Positions 36,751 through 45,598 of a DNA stretch of 64,000 nucleotides are shown here, piece after piece. Positions within the stretch are counted from its first letter, which is position 1. Each line of letters begins with the position of its first letter. Where the stretch lies: assembly GCA_013306675.1 (NCBI GenBank), contig JABLUY010000158.1, forward strand, positions 28,384 to 92,383, given 5' to 3'. Source of the DNA: Thraustochytrium sp. TN22. Taxonomy: Eukaryota > Sar > Bigyra > Thraustochytrida > Thraustochytriidae. Below the pieces are notes generated by a model. It was not told the DNA's origin and made no database searches. It saw nothing but the letters and a program-made list of their open reading frames with translations. The position numbers were made by a program, and so were the translations under genes.

Positions 36751-39204
36751 ATGGGCGCGCCCATGTGGGCGTTCAAGCTGCTGCGCGCGGCGCTGTTCGT
36801 GGCGAGCGCCGAGACGTGGCTGCTGAGCCCCGTGCTGCTGGTGGGCGTGCTCCTGCTGGTGGGATGCGTGGCGGCAGACAGCGTGGGCGCGCGCGTCGTG
36901 CTGCTGGTGCTGGGCATGGCGTGCGTGCTCGGGTTCGCGTGGCTGTACGTGTATCGACGGCGTTTCCCCGAGGTGCCTGACCAGGACGACGTGGACTTCG
37001 TGGACGCCGCGGTGCTTGACGCGGCGCCCAAGGCGCCGCGCATGCTGGAGCGCGGCGAGCTCAAGTGCGAGGGCAACTTCTGGTTCCGCGACGCGCGCGG
37101 GCGTCGCGTCATCCCGCGCGGCGTCAACCTGGGCGGCGGCAGCAAGATGCCGACGAAGCCGCTCGGCTTTACGCAGCGCGCCGACAGCCTGGAGGACTGG
37201 GAGAACGCCAGCTTCGTCGGGAGGCCCTTCCCGCTCGGCGAGGCGGACGTGCACCTGGCGCGCCTCCGCTGCTGGGGCTACACCTTCTTGCGCTTCATCG
37301 TCACGTGGGAGGCCGTCGAGCACGCCGGCCCAGGCCAGTACGACGAGGAGTACCTGGCGTACCTGCAGGCGGTAGTGCGTCGGTGCCGCGAGCACGGCAT
37401 CTCGGTCTTCATCGACTTCCACCAGGACGTCTGGAGCCGCTGGACCGGCGGCGACGGCGCCCCCGCCTGGACCCTGCGCAACCTCGGCTTCGCGCTCGAC
37501 CAGCTCGACGCCAGCGCCGCTGCCGTCACGCAGCAGGGCTTCGGCCTGGCGAGGCCCTACCCGCGCATGGTTTGGAACTCCAACAACCAGCGGCTGGCCG
37601 CCGGCACCATGTGGACGCTCTTCTACGCCGGCAACGATTTCGCGCCCGCCACCCTCGTCGACGGCCGCCCCGTGCAGGACTACCTGCAGGACCACCTCTG
37701 CGGCGCCATCGCGCGCGTGGCGCAGGCGCTGCGCGACGAGCCCAACGTCATCGGCTTTGACGTGCTCAATGAGCCCTCCGTCGGCTACGTCGGCATCAAG
37801 GACTGCACCGACATCTCCGATAACTCCTTCTACATGGGCTGGCGCGTCGCGCCCTGGGATGCCATGCGTCTCGGCGCCGGCCACCCCGTCACCGTGGACT
37901 ACTTCTCCAGCCTGCTCGTCTACGACGGCCGCCGCCAGCTCAACTCACGCGGCGCCTGCGCCTGGACCGACGGGCCGACCGCCTGCGTCTGGCTGCAGAA
38001 CGGCGTCTGGGAATTTGGCGACAACGGCGCGCCGCGCCTGCTGCGCCCCGACTACTTCGCCAAGCACCCGCGCACCGGCGAGCCCATCGACTTTTTGCAC
38101 GAGTACGGCATCCCGTTTTGGCGCCGCGCCGCTGCCGCCGTGCGACAGCACATCCCGGATGCATTCCTTTTTGCCGAGCCTGTCTTTGACATGACCTCAG
38201 TCGGCGGCAAGGAGCAGCCGCGCGTCGACGACGCCGACGTTGGCGCCGGCTTCGTCTGGGCCAAGCACTGGTACGACGGTACCACGCTCATGTCCAAGCA
38301 CTTCTCCAGGTTCTTTGGCCTCGACACCGTGCACATGCGCCCTTACTTTGGACTCGATTCCATCCAGCGCGGCCACGGCGCCGCCATCGCCTCTTTTGCG
38401 GACGAGTCGCGCACCATTGGCTCCGGCGGAAGCCCGGTCCTCGTCGGCGAGGTCGGCGTGCCCATGGACCTTAGCGACGGCGCCGCCTTCACGCCCGGCG
38501 GCGACTTCGCCGAGTGCACCTGCGCGCTCAACACGACCATGCGCGCTCTCGAGCACGCGCTGGTCGCCTTCACCTACTGGAACTACTCCCCCCAAAACTC
38601 CAACCTCTACGGGGACAACTGGAATGGCGAGGACCTCAGCTTGTTCTCGCGTGATCAACGGTTCGACCGCAACAACCTCCACTCTGGCGGCCGCTGTCTC
38701 CCGGCCGCCATTCGCCCGTACCCCTTTTGCGTCGCAGGCGACCCGCTCGTCATCTCCTTCGACCCGTACCTGCCCGACCGCGAGTTCCGCTTTTCCTATC
38801 GTGGCGACCAGACGCTCACCACCACTGAGACCATCATTTTCGTGCCCCGCTACCACTACCCGCGTGGCGTAGACATTAACATCACTGACGGCACCTACAC
38901 GCTCGACTGGCCCACGCAGACGCTCACCTGGCGCCACGACCGCAACATCACCTCCGAAGTGCACACCATTGTGCTTCGCAAGATCATGCCGCCGCCGCCG
39001 CCCTCTTCCTCGCCTGCCCGAGAGAAGGACAAGCTCCGGGGGCGTGTCCTCGCCCTGGCCGCGCACGAGAAGCCTGCCGACAACCGCCGCGCCCCGGGCC
39101 GCGGCGGCGGCGGCGACGACGACGACGACGACGATGACGATGATGACAACGCCAGCGTCATTCACACTCGCGTATCCGACCTCGAGGCACAGCGCCGCTC
39201 ATGA
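36751..39204 (+). CDS. GH5 endoglycoceramidase / steryl-glucosidase-like enzyme, membrane anchored
   Basis: Encodes 817 residues from 36751 (858 from the ATG at 36628). Residues ~13-68 contain two hydrophobic helices, so the enzyme is membrane-anchored. The catalytic part resembles fungal EGCrP/Egh1-type glycoside hydrolase family 5 enzymes that cleave glucose from sterol glucosides or glucosylceramide: VIPRGVNLGGGSKMP, the DFHQDVWSRWTGGDGAP signature, acid/base E341 in GFDVLNEPS, HWYDGTTL, and nucleophile E567 in VLVGEVGVPMDL. A C-terminal beta-sandwich (TYTLDWPTQTLTWRHD) follows. The tail (~770-817) has poly-Pro and an 11-residue poly-Asp run and is disordered. The substrate (steryl glucoside or glucosylceramide) is not certain from sequence alone. 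Confidence 0.88.
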   Translation: MGAPMWAFKLLRAALFVASAETWLLSPVLLVGVLLLVGCVAADSVGARVVLLVLGMACVLGFAWLYVYRRRFPEVPDQDDVDFVDAAVLDAAPKAPRMLERGELKCEGNFWFRDARGRRVIPRGVNLGGGSKMPTKPLGFTQRADSLEDWENASFVGRPFPLGEADVHLARLRCWGYTFLRFIVTWEAVEHAGPGQYDEEYLAYLQAVVRRCREHGISVFIDFHQDVWSRWTGGDGAPAWTLRNLGFALDQLDASAAAVTQQGFGLARPYPRMVWNSNNQRLAAGTMWTLFYAGNDFAPATLVDGRPVQDYLQDHLCGAIARVAQALRDEPNVIGFDVLNEPSVGYVGIKDCTDISDNSFYMGWRVAPWDAMRLGAGHPVTVDYFSSLLVYDGRRQLNSRGACAWTDGPTACVWLQNGVWEFGDNGAPRLLRPDYFAKHPRTGEPIDFLHEYGIPFWRRAAAAVRQHIPDAFLFAEPVFDMTSVGGKEQPRVDDADVGAGFVWAKHWYDGTTLMSKHFSRFFGLDTVHMRPYFGLDSIQRGHGAAIASFADESRTIGSGGSPVLVGEVGVPMDLSDGAAFTPGGDFAECTCALNTTMRALEHALVAFTYWNYSPQNSNLYGDNWNGEDLSLFSRDQRFDRNNLHSGGRCLPAAIRPYPFCVAGDPLVISFDPYLPDREFRFSYRGDQTLTTTETIIFVPRYHYPRGVDINITDGTYTLDWPTQTLTWRHDRNITSEVHTIVLRKIMPPPPPSSSPAREKDKLRGRVLALAAHEKPADNRRAPGRGGGGDDDDDDDDDDDNASVIHTRVSDLEAQRRS

Positions 39205-40175
39205 CCATGCACATGCTCAGATGCTATGCCGTGCTCTGCGACGTGCTCTGCGAGCTTTGTTCGTTCTGCGAGCTTTGCTCGTTCTGCGAGCGTTGCTCGT
39301 TCTGTGAGCTTTGCTCGTTCTGTGAGCTTTGCTCGTTCTGTGAGCTTTGCTCGTTCTGTGAGCTTTGCTCGTTCTGCGAGCTATGCTCGTTCTGCGAGCT
39401 TTGCTCGTTCTGCGAGCTTTGCTCGTTCGCAGCGCACGACAATGAGATCTTGGCCTTTAGCGTCACTGCGGCTCAGAAAGGAATCAGCGCGGTCGATTGA
39501 AGGCTCCTGCATCGCATGGCGCGCACCACCGCTCTTTGATCATTGATACCTTCACAAGAAAAGTAAGCATCCGCCATGATGACGGTCAAGATTCTCTGCC
39601 TGTCTGATCCGACATACGCGTCTCCCGAGCCTCCGTCTCCAGTAGCTCGGCGTAGCTAGTGGCTAAAGCTAGTTCCTCGCTGCTCGCCGCACTGACAGTG
39701 ACCATCCGTCTTCCTACCCCGATGTTCGCGGACGAGCGAGCGAGCGAGGCTGGCTCAAGCCGGGCACCGTCCAGCACGAGCGAGCGAGCATGTCCAGTCG
39801 CAGCGCAGCCGACGCCATGCCCACCAGCGCAGCGTCGGGCCGCGGTGCTCGACCTGCATTCCGTGCGCCCCTCGGCCAGGTCGCTCCGCGCTGCGCCGGC
39901 CTCGGGCAAGTTCTGTTGTTGCGTTAGGAGTAGGTTGCGCGCGTCGTCTTGCACGTGCACTTGCAAGTCTTGCACAACACGTGCCGCAGGTAGTAAGTAG
40001 TAAGGCGCCTCCAAACCCGCAACTCGGTACCTCTCGGCGCGGCGCGGCGCGGAGGGCGACGCGCGCGGCGGCGGCGGGCGCGCGGCGCGGCGCGGCGCAG
40101 CGCAGCGCGGCGCTCCCCGCCCTCCCGCGGCCCGGCCCGGCCCGGCCCGGCCCGCGCGAGCGAGGGAGCGAGGCG
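39205..40175. other. Intergenic, GH5 to LtrA gene
   Basis: Starts with an 18-bp tandem array (39243-39429), then ~550 bp of ordinary sequence and a GC-rich leader ending in a CCCGG run (40130-40160). The LtrA frame is open from 39981 but Arg/Ala-rich until 40176. An ORF through the array (39201-39500, plus, 99 codons) consists mostly of a Cys-rich hexapeptide repeat; see findings. Confidence 0.5.
39243..39429. repeat. 18-bp tandem array, about 10 units
   Basis: Unit GAGCTTTGCTCGTTCTGC or its GTGAG variant, repeated about ten times immediately downstream of the GH5 stop. As 18 is a multiple of three, all units keep the same frame: plus strand Cys-Glu-Leu-Cys-Ser-Phe, minus strand Asn-Glu-Gln-Ser-Ser-Gln. 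Confidence 0.9.
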
Positions 40176-42671
40176 ATGAGGAGATCCAGGCAGGAGGTGC
40201 AGCCGTACGTGGGCGACGGGGACGAGCTGGAGGAGGAGGAGGAGGAGGACGGGGTGGAGGACGTGGACGATGACCTGGAACGCGGGCTCGGGCTGAGGTC
40301 GCCGTTCGACGAGACGGGGGATTTTGAGATGGACATGGAGCAGGTGCGCGGCGGGCTGGCCGCGCGCGGCAGGAGCAAGAGCGCAGACACGGTGGTGGAG
40401 ATGGCGCAGCTGGAGCACATCGAGGAACTGCTGGAAGAGGAGGAGGCAGAGGCGGAGGAACGCCGAGGCCCGCAGGATGATAGGCATGAGACTGCCTCGG
40501 ACGACGGCAAGTCTGGCGGGAGGCGGTCGCGCGCCGCGTCGCAGGAGGCGGAGGGAACGCGGCGGTCGGCGCACCGGCGCAGGTCGATCTTTCGGCAGTC
40601 GTTCCGGCGGCGCAGCCGGCGGTCGTCGTCGAACGGGAGCTCGGGCGGCGGCCTGGACCCAGCGTTCGTGGCGGACATTCGCCAGTCGCTCCTCGAGTAT
40701 TCGCGCATCATCAAGAAGCGGCAGGGCGTGGGCACGGGGCTGTACGCGACGCCCGAGACCACTCACGACTGGGGCGAGAAGCAGAAGCGGCACCAGGTGA
40801 ACTGGGCCGACCTCTTCATGGACCTGGTCTTCGTGGCGACGGCCTTCCAGGAAGGCAAGCTGCTCTCCGACACGCTCGCGACGCAAAAGTGGATCGGGCT
40901 CTTCTACTTTTACGCCACCTTCTCCATGCTGCACGAGTGCTGGTCCTTCAAGTTGCACTTCTCGTCGCGCTTCAGCAGCGAGGACATCGCGCATAAGGTC
41001 TTCGACATTTTCGAAGTGCTGCTCGTGGCGCTCATGGCCGGCCACCTGAGCACCAAGGTCAAGGATTTCGAGCACATTGAGAACGGCCAGCTGTACGGCT
41101 TTGTGATCTCAAAGATTTCGCATCAGGTCCTCCACCTGCTGCGCTGGCTCGAGCTCTACCAGTTCAGCGACAAGGTTATTGTGCGCCGCCAGGCGGAGAG
41201 CTTCTCCATGGAGCTCATGCTCGGCTCGTTCCCGCTGCTCATCGCGCTTGTGCTCCTGATCCTCGGCTACGGCGCCAAGATCGTCTCGGCCTGCCTCTTT
41301 GGGTCCACGCTCATCGACATCATGCACGAATTCCTGCGCGTCAACAACATGGGCACGCGCAAAAACCTTGAGCGCTACGCTGTTCCCATGCACATCGAGT
41401 ACTGCACGCACCGCTACGGCGAGTGGACCATGCTTATGCTGGGCGAGGGCGTCATGCAGATCATTCTCGTCACCTTTGACCGCGACGTGGCGCGCTATGC
41501 CACCTTCGTTCCGGCCTACCTGCTCATGGCCGCGCTGCGCATTCTCTACTACTCCAGCCAACCCTTCAAGGCGCAGGGCCACGCGCTCGCCCAGTCCTCA
41601 CGCCGCGGCTTCATCTGGATGCAGCTGCAGCCCATCGAGTCCAGCCTCATTGTCGCCGTCGGTATCGGCCTCAAGGAACTGGTCACCTACTGCGACTACA
41701 TCGGCCAGCCCGAATACAGCCGGTACAGCTGGTTCTTTTGCATATCCACTGCTCTTCTGCTCATGTTCGTCTGGCTCGGCTCGCTGCTGCACCATGGCCT
41801 GGAGCAAGAGTTTTTCAAGCTGCCGCCCCGCATCCGAAACCTCAAGATTTTCACGTACGCCTGGAAGTTCTCGCTCTCCATCGTGCTCATCGCGCTCGCG
41901 CCCGCGACTCTGCACCTGCGCAGCTACACGCTCGTCGCAGTCGCGCTCGTCATTTGCACCATTCAGGTCTTTACGCACGACCTCTACCACCGCATCTCCA
42001 AGGAGAACGAGCAGGATACCAACTACATGGCCTCGCTGCACCTCATGAGCCTGTCCAACCGGAGCCTGAGCGGCCGTACCACCGCACGCAGCGGCGCCAA
42101 TCCGCCCTCCGAGGAGGACGTCAGGCGCCACATCCTCACGGCTGATGAGGTGAACGGCGGCGGCGGCGGCGGCGGCGGCGACAGGAGTCGCCGCCACCAT
42201 TTCCACCGTCGCAACCACCACATGCCGCATGCTGACAGCATGCCGCCCACGCCAGATGGCGGCTCGCACCCGCGGCCGGCGCCGCGCTATAACCCGGGCT
42301 CCGTCGCCATGCTGGAGCGCGAGCGCAAGCACATCGAGGCCTCCTTCAAGGAGACGTACTCGCACGGCGCCTTCCGCTCGAGCGACGCCGCCGTGCCGCC
42401 CGGCATTAAGCTCACGGGCGGCCCGCGCCGCAGGGACCGCGCGGCCGCCGCCGCCGCTGCGGCTGCGGCCCCACCAGAGATTCCGGACGCCGCCGAGCAG
42501 GACCTTCACCTCCAGCTCGAGGCCAACCCGGCGCTGCACACCGAGCTCCTCGCCCTCGCGCACCGGTACCCGCTCGAGACCATCCAGATGGGCGTTGCGG
42601 CGCTCATGCAGGCCAACCATGCCGTCAAGAAGAAGAAGAAGAAGAAGAAGACCAAGTCCGGCAGCGACTGA
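40176..42671 (+). CDS. LtrA-like (low temperature requirement) multi-pass membrane protein
   Basis: Encodes 831 residues from the ATG at 40176. The N-terminal ~200 residues are disordered, with acidic runs, a heptad-like EEEEAEAEERR segment and Arg/Ser-rich phosphorylation-type sites. The LtrA domain spans ~210-620 with about ten helices and carries the family hallmarks VNWADLFMDLVFVATAF (acidic helix at the start) and HRYGEWTMLMLGEGVMQI (the conserved GE...LGE line). LtrA was named in Listeria for cold growth; its molecular activity is not established and a transport role is assumed. The C-terminal cytosolic tail (~650-831) holds Gly, His and Ala homopolymers and ends in an eight-Lys run. 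Long flanking disordered regions are unlike bacterial LtrA and common in protist versions. Confidence 0.87.
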   Translation: MRRSRQEVQPYVGDGDELEEEEEEDGVEDVDDDLERGLGLRSPFDETGDFEMDMEQVRGGLAARGRSKSADTVVEMAQLEHIEELLEEEEAEAEERRGPQDDRHETASDDGKSGGRRSRAASQEAEGTRRSAHRRRSIFRQSFRRRSRRSSSNGSSGGGLDPAFVADIRQSLLEYSRIIKKRQGVGTGLYATPETTHDWGEKQKRHQVNWADLFMDLVFVATAFQEGKLLSDTLATQKWIGLFYFYATFSMLHECWSFKLHFSSRFSSEDIAHKVFDIFEVLLVALMAGHLSTKVKDFEHIENGQLYGFVISKISHQVLHLLRWLELYQFSDKVIVRRQAESFSMELMLGSFPLLIALVLLILGYGAKIVSACLFGSTLIDIMHEFLRVNNMGTRKNLERYAVPMHIEYCTHRYGEWTMLMLGEGVMQIILVTFDRDVARYATFVPAYLLMAALRILYYSSQPFKAQGHALAQSSRRGFIWMQLQPIESSLIVAVGIGLKELVTYCDYIGQPEYSRYSWFFCISTALLLMFVWLGSLLHHGLEQEFFKLPPRIRNLKIFTYAWKFSLSIVLIALAPATLHLRSYTLVAVALVICTIQVFTHDLYHRISKENEQDTNYMASLHLMSLSNRSLSGRTTARSGANPPSEEDVRRHILTADEVNGGGGGGGGDRSRRHHFHRRNHHMPHADSMPPTPDGGSHPRPAPRYNPGSVAMLERERKHIEASFKETYSHGAFRSSDAAVPPGIKLTGGPRRRDRAAAAAAAAAAPPEIPDAAEQDLHLQLEANPALHTELLALAHRYPLETIQMGVAALMQANHAVKKKKKKKKTKSGSD

Positions 42672-42843
42672 AACAAAAAGAGGAGAAATAGAAATGGAAA
42701 AGAGAGACAGTGTACGTGCCGACGTTCGAGACCACAGAGGCGAAATCGAGCAAGCACAGAGAAACAGGCCCAGGCGACCGCCCCGCAAGCATGCATGCCG
42801 CGGTCCTCTGCCTCTCCTGGGCGCGTCTGCGTCTTGATGCCAG
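42672..42843. other. Short convergent spacer
   Basis: Only 172 bp separate the LtrA stop from the convergent PPAT stop, so the two 3' UTRs must abut or overlap. AT-richer just after the LtrA stop (AAACAAAAAGAGGAGAAATA). Confidence 0.5.
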
Positions 42844-43863
42844 TCAAATGTTGGATGTTGACGAGGACGAAGATGAGGACGATCCCGTGGCAGGAGCCGC
42901 CTTGTCCGCGCGCAGACGGCGCATAAAGGTGGAGGAGAGCGTGTAGACGTTACTGCGCGAGACGGCAATCACCTGGAGCGGCGCCATGTCGCGCTTAGCG
43001 CGCTCCTCGTTAATGAGCCGCGCGCCCTTGAGCGTCTCGGTGGACACGACGATGGCCTCGATGTCCTTGTCGTCCACCGTGGGCCCCCAAACGTCCTTGA
43101 TGATGACAATCTTGGGCCGGAGCGAGGTCGGCGCGACGCGGCCCAGGAACTTGCGAACGTGCTCCTGGCGCACGTCCACGTCCTCGATGAACTCGCGCAG
43201 CTTCTTCTCGCCCAGCATCGAATCGTCCGTGACACCGACCGTGAGCTCCTCGGTGCACGATTCTACGCAAATGGTCAGCAGCTTCTTGTGCCCGCCGTGG
43301 AAGTGGTCAAAGGTCCCGCCCACGGCCACCTTGCGGAAGGTGCGCAGCGCGTCCTGCGCGTTGTCGTACAGCACAAAGGGCACACCGAAGGCCTCCTCCT
43401 GCAGCTGCGCCTCCAGCGCCTGCACGTTGACGCCGCTCTGCTCCACATCGGCCGCCGTGGCGGCCGACGTGTCGATGGCAGGGCCGGCGTTGAAGACCGC
43501 CTCCACGCCCTGGCCGCGCTCCGACCGCAGAAAGTCCGTCAGCGACGTGGTCCCCAGCAACACCACAAAGTCCAGCTCCTCCTGGCCGGTCTCCAGCGCA
43601 GCGTCCCACAGGTCGTTGTACAGCCTCGGCATGTGCTCGCGCGTGAGCGCCGCGTCGGCCGCCTTGTCCGGCCCCTGGCCGGAGAAGACAACGAAGAGCG
43701 TCTTGCGCGTCCTGCGCACGGCCTCCAACACCATCTTGGCGTTCACCACGGACGCCACGGACGCCGCCAGCCTGCCCTCGCCCGCGCACGTCGCGCTCAG
43801 GGTCGTGTCGCGCGCCAGCTCCAGCGCCGCCACGTCCACCGTGCCGCTCATGCCGCCGCTCAT
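42844..43863 (-). CDS. Phosphopantetheine adenylyltransferase (CoaD/Cab4-like) with N-terminal extension
   Basis: Encodes 339 residues. Residues ~175-320 form a nucleotidyltransferase of the eukaryotic PPAT type that joins ATP and 4'-phosphopantetheine to give dephospho-CoA, the penultimate step of CoA synthesis. The signature VAVGGTFDHFHGGHKKLL contains the HxGH-like HGGH box (~188-191) that binds ATP phosphates, and VVSTETLKGARLINEERAKR followed by VSRSNVYTLSSTFMRR provides the second signature. The N-terminal ~165 residues (LFVVFSGQGPDKAADAAL, DFVVLLGTTSLTDFL) resemble the partly conserved N-terminal domain of yeast Cab4 and mammalian COASY. No dephospho-CoA kinase domain follows (the tail is poly-Ser and ends STSNI), so the last step must be a separate protein. 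Confidence 0.92.
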   Translation of the reverse strand: MSGGMSGTVDVAALELARDTTLSATCAGEGRLAASVASVVNAKMVLEAVRRTRKTLFVVFSGQGPDKAADAALTREHMPRLYNDLWDAALETGQEELDFVVLLGTTSLTDFLRSERGQGVEAVFNAGPAIDTSAATAADVEQSGVNVQALEAQLQEEAFGVPFVLYDNAQDALRTFRKVAVGGTFDHFHGGHKKLLTICVESCTEELTVGVTDDSMLGEKKLREFIEDVDVRQEHVRKFLGRVAPTSLRPKIVIIKDVWGPTVDDKDIEAIVVSTETLKGARLINEERAKRDMAPLQVIAVSRSNVYTLSSTFMRRLRADKAAPATGSSSSSSSSTSNI

Positions 43864-44436
43864 GGTGGCCGCCGCTCCGCGCGCAACGCCTAGACGCCTA
43901 GATGCCCGCCCGCTTGCCCGCTTGCCCGCTTGCCCGCTTGCCCGCCCGAACGCCCGCCCGCCCGCTCGCGCGCTCGCCGCTGCAGCCGCCGCCTCGAGCT
44001 CCGGGCTTCAGGTTCTGCGCGAGCGTGTTTGTCGTCGTCCTCGTCGTCGTCTACTTCGTCTTCGTCGTCGTCTTCGTCGAGGTCGGGCTCGGGTCCGACC
44101 CGCGCAACGCAAGGTCCGGTTCCAAGATGCGCAAGATGGTGAAGCTGGGCCCTTTGCGATGTTGCACGGTCGCCGTCAGGGGCGTTCGAGCGAGCGAGAA
44201 GCTGGAGAGCGTATAAGATGGGAGCCTCAGGTTCGTCATGTCAACAAGACCTGCCTGCCAGAGCGTCGCAAGTCAAGGCATGAGCTGTGCTAAACTTACG
44301 AGAAAAGCGACAAGAGTCAAGTTGAGCTGCTTGATGTGAGTCAGCGATGTTGCAGCTGTGAGGAGTTCTCACTCGACGAGAACGTGGAGGAAAGATACAA
44401 GATTTGCGTTTAGGTCGTCACAAGTCGGCTCTGGAC
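43864..44436. other. Intergenic, PPAT to YccF gene
   Basis: PPAT start is near 43863, so its promoter is here; the YccF gene ends at 44437 on the same strand. Contains a CCCGCTTG run (43909-43965) and GTC/TCG triplet runs (44030-44082). From ~44220 the sequence is AT-richer, presumably the YccF 3' UTR. No gene supported. Confidence 0.45.
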
Positions 44437-45312
44437 TCACTTGCGCGGCGGCAGCGGCGGCGGGTGGCCGTCGCGGGCGGCAGAGGCGCCGGTGCTGGAA
44501 GGCACGATCTCCGCGAGCACAGGCTCGCGATGATGGTCATGGTGTTCGTGTTGCTGGTACTGGTGGTGTGCGGCGTCCAGGAGGCTGGCAGTACCGTCCT
44601 CGACAGGGATGGCGTCGTAGACGGGCTCTGCGCGCACACTGCGGACGAGGGTCTCGACGGGGCGAAAGCCGTGGTCGTCGAGCTTGCCAAAGGGGCAGAT
44701 GGCGAGCGCCGCGAGCTTGAAGTGCTGCAGGCCAAAGGGAATTCCGAGAATGGTGAGGCAGAGCGAGACGCCGAGGCTGACGTGCACGAGGGCCAGCGCC
44801 AGACCGATGGGAAGCCAGAGGATGGAGGCGAGCCAGAGCAGGAGGCGGCCGCAGCAGGAGCAGCGGCAGCAGGCGCAGCAGCGCGCGCGGCAGCAGCACG
44901 AGCAGCAGCCGCCCCTGGTCCCGGGCGCGTCCTCGCCGAGCGCGCCCGTGCAGCAGAGCGGCTCGAAGCAGCCAGCGTCCGACGGCAGCGCCAGGCCCGA
45001 CTCCACGTCCGCCGTCACCGTGACAACCTTGCGGCCGAAGGGGAAGAGCGCCAGCGACCCGAGCTTGAAGAGCTGCGTCCCAAACGGCGACAGCACGATC
45101 GTGCACGTGAAGACGATGCCGATCAAGAAGTACACGCCGGCCACGGCGAAGCCGCCGCAGCACAGCAGCCAGAACGCGTTGCCCAGCCAGCTCAGGCCGC
45201 CGCGGCGGTCCTCGAGGTGCCAGGCGCTCGAGGTCTCCTCCACGTTCACGGTGCGCTGCGCGCCGCGTTCGCTGCCGCCTCCGGCCGCCGGTCGGCCGGC
45301 ATCGCGGGCCAT
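44437..45312 (-). CDS. Double YccF-domain membrane protein with Cys-cluster linker
   Basis: Encodes 291 residues from the ATG at 45312; the longer frame upstream is poly-Gly from GCC repeats. Two YccF (DUF307) modules are present, at ~41-95 and ~155-212, each a short helix pair followed by the signature SPFGTQLFKLGSLALFPFGR or IPFGLQHFKLAALAICPFGK. YccF proteins are small bacterial inner-membrane proteins of unknown role with two such repeats, so the fold is probably preserved. Unusually the modules are separated by a linker (~96-154) whose last part has 12 cysteines in 19 residues (136-154), suggesting heavy palmitoylation, metal or disulphide binding. The C-terminal tail is His-rich (HHQYQQHEHHDHH) and ends in PPPLPPRK, a possible SH3 ligand. 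Confidence 0.85.
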   Translation of the reverse strand: MARDAGRPAAGGGSERGAQRTVNVEETSSAWHLEDRRGGLSWLGNAFWLLCCGGFAVAGVYFLIGIVFTCTIVLSPFGTQLFKLGSLALFPFGRKVVTVTADVESGLALPSDAGCFEPLCCTGALGEDAPGTRGGCCSCCCRARCCACCRCSCCGRLLLWLASILWLPIGLALALVHVSLGVSLCLTILGIPFGLQHFKLAALAICPFGKLDDHGFRPVETLVRSVRAEPVYDAIPVEDGTASLLDAAHHQYQQHEHHDHHREPVLAEIVPSSTGASAARDGHPPPLPPRK

Positions 45313-45321
45313 GATGCCGCT

Positions 45322-45353
<32 letters not shown>

Positions 45354-45390
45354 AGCCGCCGCAGCCGCTGCTCCGCGCCGCGCCGCGTCG

Positions 45391-45425
<35 letters not shown>

Positions 45426-45553
45426 GCGCGCGAAGCCGAGGAGCTTGACGCGGCTCGGGGTCTGCAGATAGGCGGCCTCGACCAGGAACTCGTCGAGCCC
45501 AGTCTTGCCAGACGAGACCGCGGCCGCGGACGAGAGCGAGGACGAGGGCGAGG

Positions 45554-45598
<45 letters not shown>

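Noticed and set aside
36406-37884. 492-codon minus ORF opposite the GH5 gene
   Set aside because: Antisense shadow with no recognisable fold.
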